10,200 nt of DNA from an uncultured Lachnospiraceae bacterium (lineage in GTDB: Bacteria > Bacillota_A > Clostridia > Lachnospirales > Lachnospiraceae): the NCBI GenBank assembly GCA_947178085.1, contig CAMWWS010000070.1, forward strand, positions 1-10,200, written 5' to 3'. The notes under the pieces are model-generated. The model saw only the letters and a list, made by a program, of their open reading frames with translations. It had not been told where the DNA came from and searched no databases. The translations under genes and the position numbers were made by a program. Within the stretch, counting starts at the first letter, position 1. The number at the start of each line of letters is the position of its first letter. Positions 5,927 through 10,200 of this stretch are shown one piece after another.

Positions 5927-7129
5927 ATGAGCACTAATTTAGATGAAATGTTAAAGGAGGCCCCCTCTCTGACTCTCGAACCTTTTACAGAGCCGTCAGC
6001 GGCGGTTGCAGATGTGGTAGCCACAGCCAACGAAGTACAGGTATTAGAAGGCGCCGCACAGGCATTGAAAGAAGTATCTAATGATGTCCCGGAGGCGGTG
6101 TTGACGCCGGAAGAGCAGAAAATGGTAGATGATTTTGCCTCCAAAATTGACATTACCAATACACAAATGGTCATGCAGTATGGAGTTGGCAGCCAGAAAA
6201 AAATTGCCGATTTCTCCGAAAGCGCCTTAAACAATGTCCGAACCAAAGATATGGGCGAAATCGGGCAGATGCTGACCGGCGTAGTCGCAGAACTAAAGGG
6301 TTTTGACGAGGAAGAAAAGAAAGGATTATTCGGTCTTTTTAAAAAGAGCAGCCATCAACTGGCAAACCTCAAAGCGAAATACGACAAAGCAGAAGTCAAT
6401 GTCAACAAAATCTGTAAGGTAATGGAAGACCATCAGGTAACGCTGCTTAAAGACGCCGCTATGCTGGACAAGATGTACGAACTGAACCTGAATTATTTCA
6501 AAGAATTGTCCATGTATATTGTAGCCGGAAAGCAAAAGCTTAAACAGGCAAGAACCGAAGAACTGCCGAAGCTTCTGGCTAAAGCAGAGCAAAGCGGACT
6601 TCCCGAAGATACGCAGGCTGCCAATGATTATGCCGCAATGTGCGAGCGTTTTGAGAAGAAGATTTACGATTTGGAGCTTACGAGAACCATCTCCATGCAG
6701 ATGGCTCCGCAGATTCGCCTTATCCAGAGCAACGACACTGCAATGTCCGAGAAAATACAGTCAACGCTTGTCAACACGATACCGTTGTGGAAGAGCCAGA
6801 TGGTAATCGCCATAGGTCTGAATCATTCCAGTGAGGCTGCAAAAGCGCAGAAAGAAATAACCGACATGACGAATGAACTGCTTAAGAAAAATGCTGAGAA
6901 TCTTAAGAGCGCAACCATCGCAACCGCCAAAGAAAGCGAGCGTGGTATTGTGGACATTGAAACCCTGACCGCTACGAACCAGACTCTAATCAGTACTTTG
7001 GACGAGGTTCTGAAAATTCAGGAAGAAGGCCGCACCAAGAGGCGTAACGCAGAACAGGAACTTGGAAGAATTGAAGATGAAATGCGCCAGAAGCTGCTTG
7101 CAGTAAGCAATGCTTCAAGACAAGCTTAA
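5927..7129 (+). CDS. telA: Toxic anion resistance protein, TelA/KlaA family
   Basis: A 400-aa soluble, almost wholly helical protein of the TelA/KlaA/YaaN family, typical length. Residues 1-65 are an acidic, low-complexity lead. The TelA domain follows (about 68-395), with TPEEQKMVDDFASKIDI near its start, FGLFKKS (near 135), long coiled-coil helices, and the signature region RTISMQMAPQIRLIQSNDTAMSEKIQSTL leading to NTIPLWKSQMVIAIGL (about 255-300). No membrane segment or enzymatic motif is seen. The founding plasmid member is linked to tellurite resistance; chromosomal members are tied to general envelope or antibiotic stress, mechanism unknown. GGAGG (5915-5919) lies 7 nt before the ATG, and the start is 14 bp after the xpaC stop, so the two are co-translated from one mRNA. 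A strong terminator follows. Confidence 0.95.
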   Translation: MSTNLDEMLKEAPSLTLEPFTEPSAAVADVVATANEVQVLEGAAQALKEVSNDVPEAVLTPEEQKMVDDFASKIDITNTQMVMQYGVGSQKKIADFSESALNNVRTKDMGEIGQMLTGVVAELKGFDEEEKKGLFGLFKKSSHQLANLKAKYDKAEVNVNKICKVMEDHQVTLLKDAAMLDKMYELNLNYFKELSMYIVAGKQKLKQARTEELPKLLAKAEQSGLPEDTQAANDYAAMCERFEKKIYDLELTRTISMQMAPQIRLIQSNDTAMSEKIQSTLVNTIPLWKSQMVIAIGLNHSSEAAKAQKEITDMTNELLKKNAENLKSATIATAKESERGIVDIETLTATNQTLISTLDEVLKIQEEGRTKRRNAEQELGRIEDEMRQKLLAVSNASRQA

Positions 7130-7155
7130 CGGCATCCTGATTATTAATTACAACT

Positions 7156-7193
7156 AACGGCAAGCCATATTTTTTATGGTTTGCCGTTTTTAT
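7156..7193 (+). terminator. Rho-independent terminator of xpaC-telA
   Basis: A 14-bp stem pairs 7156-7169 with 7175-7188 (one G-T pair at 7164/7180) around a 5-nt TTTTT loop, followed by TTTTTATC on the plus strand. It starts 26 bp after the telA stop. On the minus strand the stem also forms but no good T-run follows, so it mainly serves telA; it may weakly stop the convergent GNAT transcript. Confidence 0.93.
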
Positions 7194-7221
7194 CAATAGA
7201 CCTATACATTGATCCATTGTA

Positions 7222-7725
7222 TCAATCCAGATATTTTTCCATCAAATAGAAACAACCCTTCCGCCACTCTGCTTCTCCAACTTTTTGATAGCCGCATCCA
7301 AGATATAATTTATTAGCAAATGGATTTTTTGAATAAACGTCTAACCTGACTGCCTGCTTTCCTTCTGACAAAGTCTGCTTTTCGATGTAATCCATTGTTT
7401 GTTTCGCAATACCCTTATTTTGAAACTTTGGGTGTACACACAATCTATGTACTACATTGAATGATTTCTCCGGCGCCTTCCACTTACCGTTTTCATATTC
7501 GGCATCATAAGTCTGATTTATAGTAAATACCACTGCAATCTGATTCCCAATACAACCAACTGCTAATTGGCTGTTTCGTATATCATCCATAAAATCATCT
7601 TTTGTCGGATATAATTCATCCCATTGTTCAATTCCGTTTTCTTTCATATGGGCAACGGCTTTTGTGATAAGCACCTCAACAGCTTGTATATCATCTGCCA
7701 TTGCCTGTCTATACCTTATTTCCAT
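7222..7725 (-). CDS. GNAT family N-acetyltransferase
   Basis: A 167-aa cytosolic GNAT-fold acetyltransferase transferring an acetyl group from acetyl-CoA to an amine. The N-terminus MEIRYRQAMADDIQAVEVLI is the usual first strand and helix. Motif A is VVHRLCVHPKFQNKGIAKQTMDYIE (about 91-115), where QNKGIA is the acetyl-CoA pyrophosphate-binding loop (Q/RxxGxG/A). Motif B is RLDVYSKNPFANKLYLGCGYQKVG (about 127-150). The substrate cannot be told; family members act on small amines, antibiotics or protein N-termini. I chose the ATG at 7725 because AAGGA (minus strand, 7738-7734) lies 8 nt upstream; an in-frame ATG at 7752 would add nine residues but has no ribosome binding site. It has its own promoter and converges on telA. 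Confidence 0.92.
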   Translation of the reverse strand: MEIRYRQAMADDIQAVEVLITKAVAHMKENGIEQWDELYPTKDDFMDDIRNSQLAVGCIGNQIAVVFTINQTYDAEYENGKWKAPEKSFNVVHRLCVHPKFQNKGIAKQTMDYIEKQTLSEGKQAVRLDVYSKNPFANKLYLGCGYQKVGEAEWRKGCFYLMEKYLD

Positions 7726-7733
7726 GGTTATAA

Positions 7734-7738
7734 TCCTT
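7734..7738 (-). promoter_or_regulatory. Ribosome binding site deciding the GNAT start
   Basis: AAGGA on the minus strand, 8 nt before the ATG at 7725. It lies inside the reading frame that would start at 7752, which favours the shorter protein. Confidence 0.6.
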
Positions 7739-7778
7739 ATGCTGCGATTCATTCTGCATGTGTCGCATATTTTTTATA

Positions 7779-7807
7779 ATTCTAATATCTGCATTTATTT
7801 TTGTCAA
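7779..7807 (-). promoter_or_regulatory. Promoter for the GNAT gene
   Basis: On the minus strand a perfect TTGACA (7807-7802) and TAGAAT (7784-7779, five of six matches) are 17 bp apart. The start would be near 7772, a leader of about 47 nt before the chosen ATG. It lies in the gap just after the ABC transporter stop codon, so the GNAT gene can be expressed separately. No clear terminator lies between the two genes, so read-through is also possible. Confidence 0.7.
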
Positions 7808-7829
7808 CAAGCCTCATGGTACAGCCGCT

Positions 7830-9650
7830 CTACACGTCAATATATGCTCCGGCCTGCACGCGCCACATCTGCGCATACTTTCCGTTCATTTTCAACAGCC
7901 CCTCATGCGTTCCCTGCTCGGCAATCCGTCCTTTCTCCAACATAATAATATAATCCGCAAGGCGGGTAGTGGACAGTCTGTGAGAAATAAAAATCACCGT
8001 TTTATCCTTTGTGGCTTTCAACATGGCATGATTAAGCTGATATTCCGCAATAGGGTCAAGCGCGCTTGAAGGCTCATCCAGAATCATCAGTCCTGCTTTC
8101 TGATAAAACACTCTGGCTATGGCAAGTTTCTGGCTCTCGCCGCCGGACAGATTCACGCCCTTCTCCATGATTTCAGTAGTAAGCTGGGTGTCCAGACCGT
8201 CTTTCATCTTCTGGATTTTGTCCAAAAGACCGCTTTCCGAAAGCGACTGGCGAATCGGTTCCTCCTCACAGTTATCCGCAATATTCATCAATACATTTTC
8301 CCGCACATTTCCCGCAAAAATCTTGAAATCCTGAAAAACAGTACCGATAGATTCCCTGTATTTCTCTACTTGATAATCCCTGATGTCCGTTCCGTCCGCA
8401 AGAATCCTTCCATCGTTCACATCATACAGCCGCATCAGAAGTTTTACCAACGTAGTCTTTCCGGCTCCATTATAGCCAACCAGCGCAATCTTCTGCCCCG
8501 GTTCGATATGCAGGGAAATGTCCTTCAGAATCTCTCCATCCTCTTTGCGATATGCAAAAGAAACTCCCTGCAGCTCTATATCCTTTGCTCCCTCAGCCGG
8601 AAGCAGGTCTTTTTCCGATACAATCTTCGGCTCAAATCCAAGAAAATCCCGCATTTTCTGTACATAAAGGCTCGTCTCACAGGCATAGGGATATACATCT
8701 GTGAAAATACTCATGCCGCGCTTCAGCCGTCCGAAAGAATTATACAGAATCGCTACGCTGCTGAAAGACAGAGCCTTCCGAATAGTCGCCTGGAACACCA
8801 GATAGGAGATGTAAAGTACATCCGCAAAAAAGCTGTTGCTCACATACATTCTCATAAAGCTTAAGAAAAACCTGCGGTTCGCATTTCTCTTTTCTACCTG
8901 ATAGACTTCCTCGTTTGCCTCCTTAAACCGGTCGAACAATACACCTGAGACCTCCGGATTAAGCCTGAGCTCCTTTGCATAATCACTCAGGTAAAACACT
9001 CTTTTCACATACTCCCGCTTTCTCTCATGGGGATTTCGCTCAATTCTTATCTTAAATGTCAGCTTATTAAACATCTGATTAAAAACAAACGCCATCGCAA
9101 ATGACACTGCTGCAAACAGAATAGACGCCTTATCCTTTACAAAGAAATAAATTCCCGTAGAAATAAATACCGCTATTCCGGACGTTGTGTTCTGTAAAAA
9201 TGTGATACACCTGTCAATTTGTTTGTCCACCTCGCCAAGCACCAGAACCAGCTGATTATAGTATTCCGGATTATCGTAGCGCTCCAAATCCAATTCCTTC
9301 GCCTTTTCATAGAACAGAAGCTTTATTTTCTCCCTTATCTTCGGACGTTCCTTCTCCATTATATAATCCCATACGAACGCCGAGTATGCCATTTCCAGCG
9401 TAATGATACCGGCCAGAATCAGAAGGAACATTGCCACCTTACGAAAAGGATAATGAAATTCCGCCGCCTCCAGCACATAACCAATTCCATAGGTATGCTC
9501 AAAGAAGACGGACACCTGATTTCGTACGGATTCCAGAACCGCAAAAATAACATATCCGGGCGAGGCTGCCATACATAGCTTTATTAAAAACAGGTTGTTT
9601 TCCCAGACCAGGGCAGCGCTCTGCTTTACTTTTTCTTTATCCTCTTTCAC
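7830..9650 (-). CDS. ABC exporter half-transporter, membrane domain fused to ATPase
   Basis: A 606-aa half-transporter of the type I exporter class. Residues about 20-330 form the membrane domain with hydrophobic segments near 22-45, 72-92, 156-172, 176-192 and 272-290. The ATPase domain (about 357-606) has Walker A GYNGAGKT (392-399), Q-loop VFQDF (Q440), signature LSGGE (501-505), Walker B LMILDE (521-526) with the catalytic glutamate, D-loop SALD, and the H-loop histidine H557 in ISHR, so it is catalytically complete. It starts with GTG (9650-9648), overlapping the upstream ABC gene stop by 4 bp (GTGA); a near-perfect AGGAGGTG site precedes it. With that partner it probably forms a heterodimeric exporter. 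The substrate is unknown (drug, peptide or lipid). No accessory gene such as a peptidase or bacteriocin precursor is in the window. Confidence 0.94.
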   Translation of the reverse strand: MKEDKEKVKQSAALVWENNLFLIKLCMAASPGYVIFAVLESVRNQVSVFFEHTYGIGYVLEAAEFHYPFRKVAMFLLILAGIITLEMAYSAFVWDYIMEKERPKIREKIKLLFYEKAKELDLERYDNPEYYNQLVLVLGEVDKQIDRCITFLQNTTSGIAVFISTGIYFFVKDKASILFAAVSFAMAFVFNQMFNKLTFKIRIERNPHERKREYVKRVFYLSDYAKELRLNPEVSGVLFDRFKEANEEVYQVEKRNANRRFFLSFMRMYVSNSFFADVLYISYLVFQATIRKALSFSSVAILYNSFGRLKRGMSIFTDVYPYACETSLYVQKMRDFLGFEPKIVSEKDLLPAEGAKDIELQGVSFAYRKEDGEILKDISLHIEPGQKIALVGYNGAGKTTLVKLLMRLYDVNDGRILADGTDIRDYQVEKYRESIGTVFQDFKIFAGNVRENVLMNIADNCEEEPIRQSLSESGLLDKIQKMKDGLDTQLTTEIMEKGVNLSGGESQKLAIARVFYQKAGLMILDEPSSALDPIAEYQLNHAMLKATKDKTVIFISHRLSTTRLADYIIMLEKGRIAEQGTHEGLLKMNGKYAQMWRVQAGAYIDV

Positions 9651-10200
9651 GCTTCCACCTCCTCGCCCTCATCCAGCGCCAGATAATTCATGGCCTGCTT
9701 CTTATACATCTGCGCATAACTTCCGTCAAGCTCCATCAACTGCCTATGGGAGCCTTCTTCAATCAACCTGCCGCCTTCTAACATGAAAACCTTGTCACAA
9801 CTCTTTACAGAAGACAGTCTATGGGAGATAAAGAGCATAGTGTGATCCCTGCCCTCTTTCATAATATTCCTAAACAACTCATATTCCGCAATGGGGTCAA
9901 GAGCGCTTGATGGTTCGTCAAAGATTTTAACCGGAGAGTCCTTCGCAAAAGTTCTTGCAACTGCCAGCTTTTGGCTCTCTCCCCCTGACAATACCGCCCC
10001 ATCCTCTTCAAACTCCTTCGTCATCATGGTATGGATTCCCTTAGGAAGACTTTGCACTTTTTCGTAGACGCCCGCTCGCTTTAAGGAGTCCTCCACCAGT
10101 TCGTCTTCCTTCTCATAATGCCTTCCCATCAGAACATTTTCCTTAATGGTCATCCCCATAATGGCAAAATCCTGAAAGGTAGTGGCAAACATCTCTCTAT
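9647..10200 (-). CDS. ABC exporter half-transporter, C-terminal ATPase part (cut by window edge)
   Basis: Only the last part of the ATPase domain is inside the window; the reading frame stays open to 10200, so the gene begins further right and the Met near 10192 is internal. Visible: Q-loop TTFQDF, signature LSGGE, Walker B VKIFDE with the catalytic glutamate, D-loop SALD, and H-loop FISHR, so no degenerate residue is seen in this part; Walker A is outside. The C-terminal half closely resembles the downstream ABC protein (shared DEPSSALDPIAEY and the SYAQM/KYAQM end), as expected for two halves of one heterodimeric exporter arisen by duplication. It ends in an acidic tail DEGEEVEA. Its stop overlaps the GTG start of the next gene, implying translational coupling. 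Confidence 0.93.
   Translation of the reverse strand, partial: REMFATTFQDFAIMGMTIKENVLMGRHYEKEDELVEDSLKRAGVYEKVQSLPKGIHTMMTKEFEEDGAVLSGGESQKLAVARTFAKDSPVKIFDEPSSALDPIAEYELFRNIMKEGRDHTMLFISHRLSSVKSCDKVFMLEGGRLIEEGSHRQLMELDGSYAQMYKKQAMNYLALDEGEEVEA
9656..9663 (-). promoter_or_regulatory. Ribosome binding site for the GTG-start ABC gene
   Basis: AGGAGGTG on the minus strand, nearly the full anti-16S complement, 5 nt before the GTG at 9650. It lies inside the last codons of the upstream ABC gene and supports the unusual GTG start and the 4-bp overlap. Confidence 0.8.

Noticed and set aside
5651..6246. Minus-strand ORFs opposite the xpaC-telA junction
   Set aside because: They lie antisense to well-supported genes, show serine/cysteine-rich composition typical of reversed frames, and resemble no family.
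8370..8864. Plus-strand 164-codon ORF inside the ABC gene region
   Set aside because: It is the antisense shadow of the ABC exporter coding region, whose motifs are complete.
1..10200. tRNA, rRNA, CRISPR arrays, prophage or complete transposons
   Set aside because: No cloverleaf, conserved rRNA segment, regular direct repeats, transposase or integrase could be found.

Overview
The window looks like chromosomal DNA of a low-to-moderate GC Firmicute, most likely a gut-type Clostridium relative of the family Lachnospiraceae. This rests on the gene families present (a DUF4364 protein, an XpaC/TelA pair with a clostridial XpaC layout, an ECF S-component), on AGGAGG-type ribosome binding sites, and on AT-rich spacers with TTGACA/TATAAT-like promoters. 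It is inference from content; no rRNA or other marker gene is present.

Layout. Positions 88-1822 (+): a malic enzyme and, 58 bp later, a small DUF4364 winged-helix-like protein. Positions 1819-3135 (-): the AAA+ ATPase RarA, converging on DUF4364 with a 4-bp overlap. Positions 3136-3402: a good rarA promoter, a long bidirectional-terminator-like hairpin and a short hairpin at the end of the next gene. Positions 3403-3918 (-): a small membrane S-component of an ECF vitamin transporter. Positions 3919-4583: a 665-bp non-coding region holding an imperfect inverted repeat of about 280 bp with a GC-rich, pseudoknot-capable core, and two divergent promoters. Positions 4584-7129 (+): xpaC and telA, a two-gene unit closed by a strong rho-independent terminator at 7156-7193. 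Positions 7222-7725 (-): a GNAT acetyltransferase with its own promoter. Positions 7830-10200 (-): two ABC exporter half-transporters (ATPase fused to membrane domain), overlapping by 4 bp; the upstream one is cut by the window edge.

How the genes fit together. The malic enzyme makes pyruvate, CO2 and reduced nicotinamide cofactor from malate. RarA acts at stalled replication forks. The ECF S-component binds a vitamin-like substrate and needs an energising module encoded elsewhere. XpaC and TelA are a conserved pair of poorly understood function linked to toxic-anion and envelope stress. The two ABC proteins probably form a heterodimeric exporter.

Most of the window is ordinary housekeeping or accessory sequence. 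The item most worth a second look is the 4023-4303 inverted repeat. It lies downstream of a consensus-like minus-strand promoter and ahead of the ECF gene, so it could be a structured RNA (a long leader or separate small RNA) or a MITE-like insertion. I could not match it to a known RNA family by eye.
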